From: Rhizobium sullae
Lineage (GTDB): Bacteria; Pseudomonadota; Alphaproteobacteria; Rhizobiales; Rhizobiaceae
Reading direction: 5' to 3'
Length of the DNA stretch: 64,000 nucleotides
Assembly (NCBI RefSeq): GCF_900169785.1
Contig: NZ_FWER01000003.1
Coordinates: forward strand, 143,883 to 207,882
Notes under the pieces: generated by a model
What the model was told of the DNA's origin: nothing
Databases searched by the model: none
The model's input: only the letters and a program-made list of their open reading frames with translations
In this document: piece by piece, positions 16,713-25,599 of the stretch
Numbering within the stretch: position 1 is the first letter of the stretch
Layout of the letters: each line of letters starts with the position of its first letter
Translations under genes and position numbers: made by a program

Positions 16713-17348
16713 TCAGAAATTGAACCGCACGCCGACGACATTGGCACTGGAGCCGCCGTGCATGTCACCGAGCGTCCCCCAGGCTCCGGACCGGTGGTGT
16801 ATCCGCCAGAAGAAATCGACGTCGGGCATGGCGTTGAAGGAAAGGTTCAACTCGGGGCCGAGATAGAACAGCGTTCTGGCGTCCCCGTTACCCTCCAGCT
16901 CGTTCTTGCGCTCCCGTCCCTCCTGGGTATGCGTGACATGGCTGATGCCAAACGTAAAGGCTGGTGAAATACGGACGGTATCACCAATCTCGAAACCGTC
17001 GTAGCGACCGACGACGCCGCCCCAGAATTCCGCATTCGGATGCCCGCCGTATCTCCCAGCGAGCCCCGCTTCCAGTCCGAACCTGAAGGAGCCCATCCTA
17101 GCCGGGAAGTACTGGTAGCCGAGGCCGAAGATCGGGAGGTCTTCGTATGTGACGCCGAAAGGATTGGATGCCTGGAGGATGTCGGCGTCGACCATCGTGC
17201 CGCCGAAGGCGAATACCGACTGATTGACGTCGCGGTTCTGCGCCTGCGCGTCGGTTGTTCCCAAGAACGGCATAGTGGCAGCGCCGAGCAGCAGAGCAAG
17301 CGGGATGGCGTTCGAAGGCTTCATATCGGATCGTTTCCTGGACTTCAT
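16713..17348 (-). CDS. outer-membrane beta-barrel protein, PagL/acyloxyacyl-hydrolase-like
   Basis: The 211-residue protein has a signal peptide (positively charged start, IPLALLLGAATMPFLGTTDAQAQ, then mature NRDVNQ), alternating hydrophobic strands and a C-terminal Phe (VVGVRFNF), all typical of outer-membrane barrels. FFWRIHHRSGAWGTL near the end resembles the His-x-Ser catalytic strand of lipid A 3-O-deacylases, but the fit is loose. The start is uncertain: ATGs at 17348 and 17324 both precede the signal peptide. It sits between two IS remnants and seems intact. Confidence 0.65.
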   Translation of the reverse strand: MKSRKRSDMKPSNAIPLALLLGAATMPFLGTTDAQAQNRDVNQSVFAFGGTMVDADILQASNPFGVTYEDLPIFGLGYQYFPARMGSFRFGLEAGLAGRYGGHPNAEFWGGVVGRYDGFEIGDTVRISPAFTFGISHVTHTQEGRERKNELEGNGDARTLFYLGPELNLSFNAMPDVDFFWRIHHRSGAWGTLGDMHGGSSANVVGVRFNF

Positions 17349-17516
17349 TTTTTCTCTAGGGCGCGCATTCACCGAGAGCTCTGGAACGGCGCCTGACTGG
17401 GCGGAAGACACCTTCCGCTAGCCCCTGCATGCGGCCCCGCAGTATCGTCAACAGAGTCCTTCGGGGATCGCGGAATTTTACCATCGACGTGCTCACGGCA
17501 TTTTGCCATTCCCAAT

Positions 17517-18097
17517 CTAGAAAATGTTCCATTTTGCAACGCGTTGCAAATCCCGTTTGAATGGCTGGAAGAACGACGTTTCAGAACTGCTTCTCATCGG
17601 GGTCTGTTGGCCAGGCAACCGACGATGAAAGCCCGCCACGAAGTCGATTGACTGCCGGTGCGGCATGCTCTGCCGCCTGGCTTCAACAGACATGCCGGCG
17701 ACCGTCGGCGGAGAGGACCCGGTCGCTTTTGCCGCCCTTGAAGCGGGCCTGCTGCTGGAGGATATTTTTGCCCGGTGTCTGGTCGCCTCGTTCTTCAGCG
17801 TCAGGTGCATGCGCTCATGCCGGCCGTTTTCTTGGGGACGGCCCGGCCTGATGCGCTCCAGCGTGATCCCGAGCCTCAGCCACCACACCGACAGCTTCGA
17901 CAGACTGTAGAGCCCGTTTGGGCTGGCGAACGGCAAGCCGTTGTCGCTGCGGATCGCCGTCGGCAGGCCGCATTCGGTAAACAGCCGCCGGAACGCGTCG
18001 AAGACAGCCCGTTCTCGCGTCGACTCAAAGGCTTCGCAGGCGAGAAGACAACGCGACGCCTGGTCGGTGACCGCCAGCGGGTAAGCGGGTGTCACGG
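17517..18097 (-). pseudogene. IS481-like transposase remnant (frameshifted, truncated)
   Basis: The frame reads YPLAVTDQASRCLLACEAFE, then CGLPTAIRSDNGLPFASPN and ERIRPGRPQENGRHERMHLT. This is the DDE integrase core of IS481-type transposases (…SDNG-PFAS…GxPQxNGxxERxH…). The N-terminal HTH half is absent and, after HLTLKNEATR, the reading frame departs from the family, indicating a frameshift. No intact terminal repeats were found. This element has lost the ability to move. Confidence 0.8.
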
Positions 18098-18115
18098 ATC
18101 GCCGGAGCCGGAGCC

Positions 18116-18376
18116 TTAAAAGTCGAAAATCTCTCCGAGAAAGCCGCCTTTTTTCTTCTTATAGGGCTGCGACGCGTGCGTGCCCCCGTGCGTCCCGTAT
18201 CGCTCCTGTTCCCTCTGCGGCTCGCGGTACGGCGCGGGCTCACCACTAGAGCGTTCGATGATTTTGTCTAGCTCGCCGCGGTCCAACCAAACGCCTCGGC
18301 ACTTCGGGCAGTAGTCGATCTCGATTCCCTGGCGATCACTCATCACCAAGTCGGACTGATCAATCGGACATTTCAT
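18116..18376 (-). CDS. zinc-ribbon (zf-TFIIB type) protein
   Basis: The 86-residue protein starts MKCPIDQSDLVMSDRQGIEI and continues YCPKCRGVWLDRGELDKII. The C-x-x-(D) and C-P-x-C pairs plus GVWLDRGEL are diagnostic of the small zf-TFIIB zinc-ribbon family. The tail is Gly/Lys-rich (YKKKKGGFLGEIFDF). It probably binds nucleic acid or protein; no defined function. The gene ends 20 nt from the IS481-like remnant, marking the return to ordinary chromosome. Confidence 0.88.
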   Translation of the reverse strand: MKCPIDQSDLVMSDRQGIEIDYCPKCRGVWLDRGELDKIIERSSGEPAPYREPQREQERYGTHGGTHASQPYKKKKGGFLGEIFDF

Positions 18377-18596
18377 CGCTAATTCCTTTAGATGTCAGGG
18401 GTTGAATATGGGGCTCCAACCGCCACACACAAGAGCACTACCTAAGCTTGGCGATCTCAAGTTTGTGGATGAGCATTTTTTCTTAAGAGGCGCGCGTTTT
18501 GTCTTGCGACTCCCTAGCCAAGAATAGCACTTGGTTGCATTTATCAATACATTCTCGTAAAGAGTTTAGATGCGCAACAACCGATGAGCCGCTACG

Positions 18597-19532
18597 ATGG
18601 ATGAGATTCCCACCGAAGGCTTTGATGCGGCAGTGACCCTGACAGACCATCTAGACCACCTGCCCGACAAGAAGCGCCGCGAGCTTGCCCGGGTTCTGCA
18701 GGTCCTGTTTTTCGAAGTCGAGCAGTTCCGCGCCACCAAGCTGTCCGGAAAGAAGGCGGCCGGAAAGGTGCTCATGGTCGTGCTTTACGGCTCGTACGCC
18801 CGCGGCGACTGGGTCGAGGACCGTGCGAGCGGCTACCGCTCCGACTATGACCTTCTGATCGTCGTCAACACCAAGAGCTTCGCCGAAGAGCATGAGCTGT
18901 GGGAGGCGCTGGAAGCACGGCTGCTGCAGGAGCAGATCAGCCACCGGATCGAAACGCCGGTGATCCCGATCGTGCACTGCCTCTCAGACGTCAACGACCA
19001 GCTGGCACGCGGCCGTCCTTTCTTCACCGACATCGCCAGAGACGGCATCGTGCTCTACGAGGAGCCCGGCCATCCCCTCGCCCAGCCGAAGGCGCTGACA
19101 CCGGAGGAGGCAAGGGCCGAGGCACAGCGGTATTTCGATAAATGGTTTCTCGATGCGTCTTACTGTGTCAGGCAGGCTGAAAATGCTGTTGCCGATCAGA
19201 TGTCAAACCACGGCGCCTTCGATCTGCATCAGGCCACAGAGCGCTTTTACCACTGCGTCTTGCTGACCTTGACGCTCTACAGCCCGAAGTCTCACCGCAT
19301 CAAGGTGCTGCGCTCGCAAGCCGAAAGCGCCGATGCGCGACTGGTTTCCGCCTGGCCGCGCGAGACGCGCTTTGCCCGCCGTTGCTTTGAGCTTTTGTCT
19401 CGCGCGTACGTCGAGGCGAGGTACTCGTCGAAATACACAATCAGTGATGAGGAGCTGCAATGGCTTGTCACTCATGTGAAGGACTTGCAGGCGCTCGTTG
19501 AGGAGATCTGCAAGGAGCGTCTGAACGGGTGA
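18597..19532 (+). CDS. nucleotidyltransferase-HEPN domain fusion protein
   Basis: The 311-residue protein has an N-terminal nucleotidyltransferase domain with YGSYARGDW at 64-72 and SDYDLL near 82-87 (the Gly-Ser and paired Asp catalytic pattern), then a C-terminal helical HEPN-type domain (FHQATERFYHCV-like helix, RAYVEARYSSKYTISDEEL). In two-gene form, MNT and HEPN make an antitoxin-toxin pair in which the transferase AMPylates the HEPN RNase; here they are one chain. The role in this fused form is unclear. AT-rich DNA upstream (18377-18596) is the likely promoter. Confidence 0.82.
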   Translation: MDEIPTEGFDAAVTLTDHLDHLPDKKRRELARVLQVLFFEVEQFRATKLSGKKAAGKVLMVVLYGSYARGDWVEDRASGYRSDYDLLIVVNTKSFAEEHELWEALEARLLQEQISHRIETPVIPIVHCLSDVNDQLARGRPFFTDIARDGIVLYEEPGHPLAQPKALTPEEARAEAQRYFDKWFLDASYCVRQAENAVADQMSNHGAFDLHQATERFYHCVLLTLTLYSPKSHRIKVLRSQAESADARLVSAWPRETRFARRCFELLSRAYVEARYSSKYTISDEELQWLVTHVKDLQALVEEICKERLNG

Positions 19533-19578
19533 AACTGCCGTATAGTTCGATGCAACCGACTCCCGCGCGCAATCATAC

Positions 19579-21744
19579 TCACTCCGCTAGCTGCGCAGCA
19601 CTCGCCGCTCCGATCTGCAAAAGCGGCACCCTTGGTGCAAGGTCACGCGGCCTCTGCCACCGTCGCGGCGCCCGCTGCGATCTAACGCTGACGGCGTGCT
19701 TCTCGATGCCCCTGGCGAGTTTCGACGGGCGGTCGAACATACGGCGCCAGAGGCCGCGGATGGCGGCGATCGGATAGGCGCGGGCGGGCATCGCCAGCGG
19801 CATCTCGCTGAACAGGCGCTGGATCATCTTGCGGCGGATCTCTTCGGCGGTCTGCCGGATCTCCCAGTCATATCGGCGGTCGCGGACGGCGACGATTGAG
19901 ATGGATAGGCCGAGGCGCACCCTGTCCGCGCCCGTCACCCTGCCTGCAACGTCGAAGTCAGCAAAAGGAGAAAAGATCAGGATGTCGCCCGGGCGAACCT
20001 GCCCTGCCGCCCGCCCGTCATGCAACGTGATCTCTGCCTTGCTGATTGAAATCGTGTCGACAGTGCAAGGGGTGGAATTGCCGTCGCGTGCAAGATTTGC
20101 CTGCCGGGCAAGCGGAAACTGGATGCTGTCCAGCGGTTCGCGCGGAAGTTCGATGCAGACGAGCAGGGAAACGAAGGCATAGACCATGACGACCATGCCC
20201 CAGGCGACGCTGAAGCCGTCGAGGTCGTTGTAGGTGCCCATCAGGGGGCCATTCAGCATGCCCACGAAGGTCAGGATGATGACCAGGAGGAACGTGCCGG
20301 CGATCGGGTAGAGGATATCGACGCGCGCCCGGTCCTCCCCTTTAGCCGTAACCTTGAACGGCCGCCCGAACGGATGGATGAGGGCGTGAAGCAGGGCGAT
20401 GGTGATGGGGATCGCCGACACCATCTGCGACACTTCGGTAAAGAGCGGCATGCTGCGCCGGCCGGAAACCCAGGCATGAAAGGCCCACATGCCGCCGACC
20501 ATCGGCAGCGCATAGAGAAAGAAGGCTTCCGGCTCCATCTGGATCGCCGGCAGGCCAAGGAAATAATAGAGGATCGGCGCCGCCATCAAAAGCAGGATGA
20601 ACGGGCGGCAGAACCAGAACAGCAGTCCGTGGAAATAATGCAGCCGCTGCAAGAAGGTATAGCCACGGCCGAAGAACGGGCCGTCCCGGAGCAGCGCGAC
20701 CTGAATGGTCCCGAGGCACCAGCGGCAGCGCTGGGTAATATAGCCGGAAAGGCTTTCGGCCGAGAGGCCGACGCTGAGGCGTTCGTTCAGCCAGCGAGTC
20801 TTCAAGCCTTTCTGCAGCAGCCGATAGGTGAGATGGATATCTTCCGTCACCGTTTCCTGCGGCATGCCGCCGATCATGCCGAGCGCATCGCGGCGCACGA
20901 TGCAGGAGGTGCCGACGCAAAAGGCAGCTCCCCATCCGTCCTTCGAGGGCTGCATGACATCGAAGAAAATGCGCTGATCATCGACCCATGCCTTCGATGC
21001 CAGGAGGTTATGTTGGACGGGGTCGGCATTGTAGTAGAACTGCGGCGTCTGGATGAGCCCGATTTCCGGATCGGCGAACTGACCGACGGTGCGCTTCAGG
21101 ATGGCGCGCTGCGGCGCGAAATCGGCGTCGAGAATGAGGATATAGGGCGCGTTCGTCTCCCTGGCCGATTGCCGGATGGCATTGTTGAGATTGCCGCCCT
21201 TGGCGCCGACATTGTCGCTACGCCGCAGATATCGCACGCCGACCTCGGCGCAATAATCCTCCAGCCAGTCGCGGCGTCCGTCGTCCAGCACCCACACGGT
21301 GAAATTCTGGTAATCGATCGCCTTCGCGGCAAGGATCGTGCGCTCCAGAATGGAGAGCTCTTCGTTATAGGTACAGATGAAGACATCGACGGCTGGCGGC
21401 GATGCGGAGCCGGCGATGAAGAGCTCGCTCGCATCCGCAGCTGCACTGTGGTCGGTCCGCCGGAAGAAGAAGACGATCGAAAGCACCGTATAGAAGATGA
21501 CGACGATCTCGAAGCAGAGATAGGCCCGCGGCCACAGCGCATAGGCGCTCCATTCGAAGTCCGGCAGCGTTTTGGTGACGCGGAAATAGAGATAATTCAA
21601 CAACATGACGATGAGGATCGCGCCGAATATGACGCGGTCTTTACCCCGGCGGCTATCGAGCAGCCAGGCGCAGCCCATGATGAGCGCAAGCGCCAGAAGC
21701 GAGAAGAGAATGGCGTCCGATAGAGTCACTACTTCGGGGGACAT
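19579..21744 (-). CDS. cellulose-synthase-like glycosyltransferase (GT2, beta-glucan synthase type)
   Basis: The 721-residue inner-membrane enzyme has N-terminal TM helices (10-30, 36-55, 73-94), a GT2 domain with DD at 154-155, DAD at 206-208, TED at 300-302 and QRCRW at 338-342, then about four more TM helices and a short C-terminal beta domain in the place of PilZ. The arginines expected for c-di-GMP binding are not obvious. It should polymerise UDP-glucose into a linear beta-glucan and extrude it. Relatives include cellulose, curdlan (CrdS) and mixed-linkage glucan (BgsA) synthases; sequence alone does not tell which. It overlaps the upstream gene by 16 nt. Confidence 0.85.
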   Translation of the reverse strand: MSPEVVTLSDAILFSLLALALIMGCAWLLDSRRGKDRVIFGAILIVMLLNYLYFRVTKTLPDFEWSAYALWPRAYLCFEIVVIFYTVLSIVFFFRRTDHSAAADASELFIAGSASPPAVDVFICTYNEELSILERTILAAKAIDYQNFTVWVLDDGRRDWLEDYCAEVGVRYLRRSDNVGAKGGNLNNAIRQSARETNAPYILILDADFAPQRAILKRTVGQFADPEIGLIQTPQFYYNADPVQHNLLASKAWVDDQRIFFDVMQPSKDGWGAAFCVGTSCIVRRDALGMIGGMPQETVTEDIHLTYRLLQKGLKTRWLNERLSVGLSAESLSGYITQRCRWCLGTIQVALLRDGPFFGRGYTFLQRLHYFHGLLFWFCRPFILLLMAAPILYYFLGLPAIQMEPEAFFLYALPMVGGMWAFHAWVSGRRSMPLFTEVSQMVSAIPITIALLHALIHPFGRPFKVTAKGEDRARVDILYPIAGTFLLVIILTFVGMLNGPLMGTYNDLDGFSVAWGMVVMVYAFVSLLVCIELPREPLDSIQFPLARQANLARDGNSTPCTVDTISISKAEITLHDGRAAGQVRPGDILIFSPFADFDVAGRVTGADRVRLGLSISIVAVRDRRYDWEIRQTAEEIRRKMIQRLFSEMPLAMPARAYPIAAIRGLWRRMFDRPSKLARGIEKHAVSVRSQRAPRRWQRPRDLAPRVPLLQIGAASAAQLAE

Positions 21745-23033
21745 GGGCTATCCTTGCTGATCAACGCCTGGCCCGCGCGGCCGAAGAAAGGGTTGAGATC
21801 GAGCGCGGCAAGCACGGCCCAGGCGGTCGCCCCGACATGCGGAAGACGGTAATATTTGAAATCGCCGGGCGAGGAGTTGGGGCCAACCTGAAGGCCGGTG
21901 GAAAGCTGCTCGTTGACCGTTGCATAGATAAGGCTGCCGGGCGTGACCTGAGCGGCGATGGTCTTGAACAAAGGCTCGGCTTTTTCCGGATGTCCAGCAA
22001 GACGCAGGACGAGTGCCGCCTGCGCGGTACCTTCGAGCCAGATCCCGTCCCGGTCGCTGTTGAAGTCGAAGCCGCCGTCGACGCCATGGTTCAACTCAGT
22101 CCATTCCATGACTTGCCCGGCCTTTGTCTTGAAATCCGGCACGGCAATCAGCGGCCACAGTTCGGCATCGAGCCCCGACATTTCGACGTTCGGCGCGTTG
22201 CTGCCGGGCACGCTGCCGATGTAGAAGCGCCCCTCGTCGTCGTTCCACATGGCATGAAGGAACTTGAGCGCAGTGTCGCCGCGATGGGTCCAGTCGCCAC
22301 CGGCGTCCAGGCGCGCAAGCCAGCTATCCGCGGCGTAGACGTCCAGATTATGTTCCGTCGATTTCCAGGTCAGGCGCTCGGGCGCCGGCTCGTGGCCGAA
22401 GAAGCCGCCGAAATAGCCCGGGTTTTGCGGATCTGCCGTGCTGCGGTGGATCCAGTCCATGATCTTGCGCGCGGTATCGAGATAGGCAGGCTGCTCCGTC
22501 TCCTCGTAGGCCATCAGCAGCGCCAGCGCGCCCCATGCCGTGCTGCCCGTCGCACTGCCGACCTGATAGCCGTCCTCGATCCAGGAATTGCTGGCAGCGC
22601 TCCAATAGCCGGGCAGCAGCATTCCCTCCTTGCCCGGCATGACGGGGCCGGACCGGTAGGCATTCCTCAGTCGCCCGTCATGATAGTGGCGGTCCGTCTC
22701 CACGGCGAGCACGAGGGCATCGGCAATGCGGCGGGCTTCGGCTTTCCGCTTGCAGCCGTAAAGCGCCATCAGTGCGAGCGCGTTGTCATAGGTGAAGCCG
22801 GTGTTTTCCAGAGCTGGATGCAGCGCCGAACCACCGTTTGCCGGTTCGAAACTGCGCAGGACGAAGGGCTGTCCCGGATCGCCGCCCATCTGGGCAGCCA
22901 GACCGTCGCAAAGCGTGCAGGCAAGCTCCTGATGTTCGCTATCGGCGAGCACAGGGAATGCCGGCAGGACGATCACCGTCGCTGCGAGCAGCAGCAAGCG
23001 TCCCTTGTTCATGGTCGATCTCAGATGCTTCAT
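21729..23033 (-). CDS. secreted alpha/alpha-barrel protein of the glucan cluster
   Basis: The 434-residue protein has a signal peptide (KGRLLLLAATVIVLPAFPVLA) and a helical repeat architecture with conserved blocks such as NTGFTYDNALALMALY, GSATGSTAWGALALLMAY and VDGGFDFNSDRDGIWLEGT. This recalls six-hairpin glycosidases and related periplasmic proteins. Acidic residues in GFTYDNA and DRDGIWLEG could be catalytic. It lies between the adaptor and synthase genes, so it may trim or guide the nascent glucan. The GAGGG ribosome site 6 nt before this ATG supports the chosen start. Confidence 0.68.
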   Translation of the reverse strand: MKHLRSTMNKGRLLLLAATVIVLPAFPVLADSEHQELACTLCDGLAAQMGGDPGQPFVLRSFEPANGGSALHPALENTGFTYDNALALMALYGCKRKAEARRIADALVLAVETDRHYHDGRLRNAYRSGPVMPGKEGMLLPGYWSAASNSWIEDGYQVGSATGSTAWGALALLMAYEETEQPAYLDTARKIMDWIHRSTADPQNPGYFGGFFGHEPAPERLTWKSTEHNLDVYAADSWLARLDAGGDWTHRGDTALKFLHAMWNDDEGRFYIGSVPGSNAPNVEMSGLDAELWPLIAVPDFKTKAGQVMEWTELNHGVDGGFDFNSDRDGIWLEGTAQAALVLRLAGHPEKAEPLFKTIAAQVTPGSLIYATVNEQLSTGLQVGPNSSPGDFKYYRLPHVGATAWAVLAALDLNPFFGRAGQALISKDSPCPPK

Positions 23034-23068
23034 TGTTGACCCTCGTCAATGCAGCGGCGAAACCGGCG

Positions 23069-24463
23069 TTACGGATTGGCGGGTTCGGCGGCGGCGGAGC
23101 GCGGCGCCGTAGCCTTGTCGAAAAGCGTGGACGCGGAAAGCATGGCGCTCTGCGACGCCAGCCTGTTCATCGCCAGCGTCGAATAGCGGGTGATCCGTGA
23201 GACGATCGTCTCGCCCAATGAGACGATCACATCCTCGCCGACGTGGCACCCGAAGAATTTGTCGTTGTTCTGCTGCGCCGGACCGCCGCCCACGCCGGCA
23301 GGCTCGTCGATTTTGACGAGCACGTAGACCTCGTGGCCTTCGGCTTCCGGAAATTTCGCATAGTAGCGATTTTCCGGGCCTGAGTTGAAGTAGCGCACGA
23401 TCTTGTAGATATGGGCGTCGCGCTTGACGCCGAGGCTGCGGAAATTGACCATCGCCGGCATGCCGATTTCCAGCGATGTCACGTCGCGGCTGCGATAGAC
23501 GGCGGCGGCAAAGGCCTCGTTGCAATCCAGCGATTTTGCCACCGGCTGACCCTGCATCACGAAATCGCCGAAGGATGCGTCGACGCTGACGATCTGGCCA
23601 TGGCGTTCGGCGACGACCTCGGCCGCACCAGTCTTGCCGAGCCGCCCCTCCTCCCGCGCAATCAGGTTTTCGACCTGCTGCTTGCGTTCCGTCATCTGGT
23701 TGATCTCGATATTGTCTTCGGCGATCTCGCCGGCAAGCTTCGTGCGCTGCATTTCAAGCGTCAGCAGATTGGCGGCAACGGTACCGCCCGTGTAGATGTC
23801 GCGTTCGACGAGCGACAGGACAATCTCGTCGCGGCGCAGTTCGCCGCGTGCGGAGTCGAGTTCGTACTGCGCAGCGTTGCGCTTCTGGCGTTGTGGTTCG
23901 ATGCTCGCCTCGGAGATCAGTTTCTTCTTGAGAAGCACCAGCTGCCTCTGCAGCAGAGCGTTCTGTTCATTGAGCCGCGCCTCGTAGGTCTGCACGTTGT
24001 AACGGGCATTTTCGATGACCGCCGAAAGCTCGCTGATCACGCCGTTCTTGACATCCGCGATCTGGCTCTTGACCTTCTGGAGCTGGCCGGTGCGTTCCTG
24101 AACGACGCTTCTCGTATTGTTCAGCTTTTCGGTGAGATCGAGCTTCTCGAGCCGCAAGCCCGTCAGCGACGTCTGGTCCTGGTTGGGATTGGACACGGTC
24201 GCCATCACGTCGCCGAGCTTGACGACCTGTCCGACCTGCAGGGAAATCCTGTCCACCCTGCCGTAGATCGGCGAGGCGATCATTTGCACCGGCGCATTGA
24301 TGACGGCGCGCGTGGAGACAATGAAAAACTGATTGGGGATCATCGCCATGGCGATAACGAAAATCAGCATAAAGGCAAACACATAACCAAGCGCCCTTGA
24401 TACTGAAAGTATCTTATGATCACGCGGATCAAGCACTATAGTTTCGTCCTTCATTTTCGTCAT
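23069..24463 (-). CDS. HlyD-family membrane-fusion protein
   Basis: The 464-residue protein has one N-terminal TM helix (about 24-43), a biotinyl-lipoyl-like half (APVQMIASPIYGRVDRISLQ), a long coiled coil (about 105-275) and the returning lipoyl/beta-barrel half (GQIVSVDASFGDFVMQGQP). It would bridge the inner-membrane synthase to the periplasm. It is the first gene of the cluster, with the alpha/alpha-barrel gene 35 nt downstream. A synthase plus membrane-fusion pair is the layout of the BgsB-BgsA mixed-linkage glucan system of rhizobia; here an extra secreted protein is inserted between the two. Confidence 0.85.
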   Translation of the reverse strand: MTKMKDETIVLDPRDHKILSVSRALGYVFAFMLIFVIAMAMIPNQFFIVSTRAVINAPVQMIASPIYGRVDRISLQVGQVVKLGDVMATVSNPNQDQTSLTGLRLEKLDLTEKLNNTRSVVQERTGQLQKVKSQIADVKNGVISELSAVIENARYNVQTYEARLNEQNALLQRQLVLLKKKLISEASIEPQRQKRNAAQYELDSARGELRRDEIVLSLVERDIYTGGTVAANLLTLEMQRTKLAGEIAEDNIEINQMTERKQQVENLIAREEGRLGKTGAAEVVAERHGQIVSVDASFGDFVMQGQPVAKSLDCNEAFAAAVYRSRDVTSLEIGMPAMVNFRSLGVKRDAHIYKIVRYFNSGPENRYYAKFPEAEGHEVYVLVKIDEPAGVGGGPAQQNNDKFFGCHVGEDVIVSLGETIVSRITRYSTLAMNRLASQSAMLSASTLFDKATAPRSAAAEPANP

Positions 24464-24822
24464 TCCTGACTTTTTACACTGCAGGTCGAAGTGAAGGGCG
24501 TTTCCATGTATATTTTTTATTTCTTATGTTTTATATCCATGAAATCCTAGTATGCAAATGAATTTTTTTCTGCAATGCCGTTGCTTAGTTTCAGTATCAG
24601 TACGATCAACATCGGTGAGACTACTATGGACACATATTGTCTTAAGTAATTCACACAATTATTGCGCGCAATTTTGGATGGAATCGAATTTCATCCATCC
24701 AACCATTGTTTTAATTTGTCTTTGATTTTGCGGTGATTTTTGTGACGCACCTGAAGAGACAGCCGACATGGCGCCTCATCCCTCATCTGTCGAAGCGGGG
24801 CCGTACACAATTAGAAAAAGAG
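24464..24822. promoter_or_regulatory. long AT-rich control region of the glucan cluster
   Basis: About 360 nt without a gene separates the adaptor gene from the convergent terminator. It is much richer in A/T than the surroundings and includes an imperfect palindrome near 24677-24697 (ATGGAAT-cga-ATTTCAT) and several TTTTAT/TATGTT tracts close to the gene start. A long, AT-rich leader fits an exopolysaccharide promoter under several regulators, but I cannot assign boxes. Confidence 0.4.
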
Positions 24823-24856
24823 AAGCCCGCCATCTCAGAAAATTGGCGGGCTTTTT
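24823..24856. terminator. bidirectional Rho-independent terminator
   Basis: AAGCCCGCCA pairs with TGGCGGGCTT around an 11-nt loop. It is followed by TTTATT on the + strand and, read the other way, by TTCTCTTTTT. The minus orientation would end the small Pro/Ala/Thr-rich protein gene just to the right; the plus orientation has no clear gene. Confidence 0.82.
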
Positions 24857-24862
24857 ATTACT

Positions 24863-25186
24863 TTACTGCTGCGCCGGAGGCGTTGCCGGCGGGGTTGCAG
24901 GTGCCGGTTCCGTAGCCGGCGGTGTTGCCGGTGCCGGAGTTGCCGGGGCCGGAGTTGCCGGGGCCGGCTCTGTGGCTGGCGGCGTTGCCGGCGCAGTCGA
25001 CGTTGCCGGCGGTGGCGTTGTCGTTTCGCCGGCTGGGGGTGCGCCCGCGCGCGGCCAGTAAATTGCGGCCAAGGCTATGATTACAACAACAGCCGCGATG
25101 CCTATCCACATCGCCCATGGTGAGCGGCGGTCGCTGCCCGGAGTGCCGCGGGCATCTTGGCCAGGCCTATTAAAATCATTGGTCAT
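24863..25186 (-). CDS. small membrane-anchored protein with Pro/Ala/Thr repeat tail
   Basis: The 107-residue protein has a short cytoplasmic start (MTNDFNRPGQDARG), one TM helix (WAMWIGIAAVVVIIALAAIY) and a tail made almost wholly of P, A, T and E in repeated PATPPATEPAPATP-like units, probably spanning the periplasm or cell wall. AGGAGG 7 nt before this ATG fixes the start. The tail DNA (about 24880-25020) is an array of GTTGCCGG-type tandem units, so its length probably varies between strains. Function unknown. Confidence 0.75.
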   Translation of the reverse strand: MTNDFNRPGQDARGTPGSDRRSPWAMWIGIAAVVVIIALAAIYWPRAGAPPAGETTTPPPATSTAPATPPATEPAPATPAPATPAPATPPATEPAPATPPATPPAQQ

Positions 25187-25512
25187 AGTAGTCCTCCTGT
25201 ACACTCTAAAACTACCAAGTGCATAAAAGGTTCCATGCGGCGTTATGATGCGATGCTCGACTAGTGCAAGCCACCACAGTTCGGACGTTATACTTCTTCA
25301 GGCTTCCGGACAGTAGCGCCTGCTGCGCATCGCATCAGAAGCGATTATACCATCTTTTCGCCCTTTCCATCGCAAAAAGGAGGAACTCTATATTCGAAAG
25401 GTGATTTGCACCGGTACCGATGCCGTGGCAGCATTCACCTCCAGCGTTGCGGCCTGGCCGATAGCGCGACTGTCACCGAACAAGCATGAAACCGCGCCCG
25501 TGGGAGGGAACC
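25187..25512. other. non-coding stretch before a tiny membrane-protein gene
   Basis: I see no gene on either strand. The segment should contain the promoter of the Pro/Ala/Thr-rich protein on the left and that of the 26-aa gene on the right. No clear operator, repeat or RNA hairpin stands out. Confidence 0.4.
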
Positions 25513-25593
25513 ATGTCCGATCAACTGCCGATGTTCATCCTGCAATCGATCGTCATCTTCGGTCTCGTCGGCGCGCTCTTCATTCGCGCCTGA
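25513..25593 (+). CDS. 26-aa single-helix membrane protein
   Basis: An ATG with a strong GGGAGG ribosome site at 25502-25507 opens a 26-codon frame that begins MSDQLPMF and ends FGLVGALFIRA. Apart from the first five residues it is one hydrophobic helix, ending in Arg. The stop lies 6 nt from the convergent end of the oxidoreductase operon. No homologue is recalled. It has the hallmarks of bacterial micro-membrane proteins that modulate larger partners. Confidence 0.5.
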   Translation: MSDQLPMFILQSIVIFGLVGALFIRA

Positions 25594-25599
25594 TCCCGT

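Noticed and set aside
16197..16967. 256-aa rightward frame over integrase and IS remnants
   Set aside because: The recognisable protein fragments here are in other frames or on the other strand, and the frame runs antisense into the beta-barrel gene.
20374..21723. Long rightward frame of 449 aa opposite the GT2 synthase
   Set aside because: Its sequence is rich in H, R, D and E without any domain and mirrors the real gene; it is an antisense shadow of high-GC codons.
21837..23039. 400-aa rightward frame opposite the alpha/alpha-barrel protein
   Set aside because: No domain; the leftward gene has signal peptide, ribosome site and operon context.
24880..25020. Repeats of GTTGCCGG type as a possible CRISPR array
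   Set aside because: Units are short and contiguous without unique spacers; they encode the Pro/Ala/Thr tail of a protein in frame.
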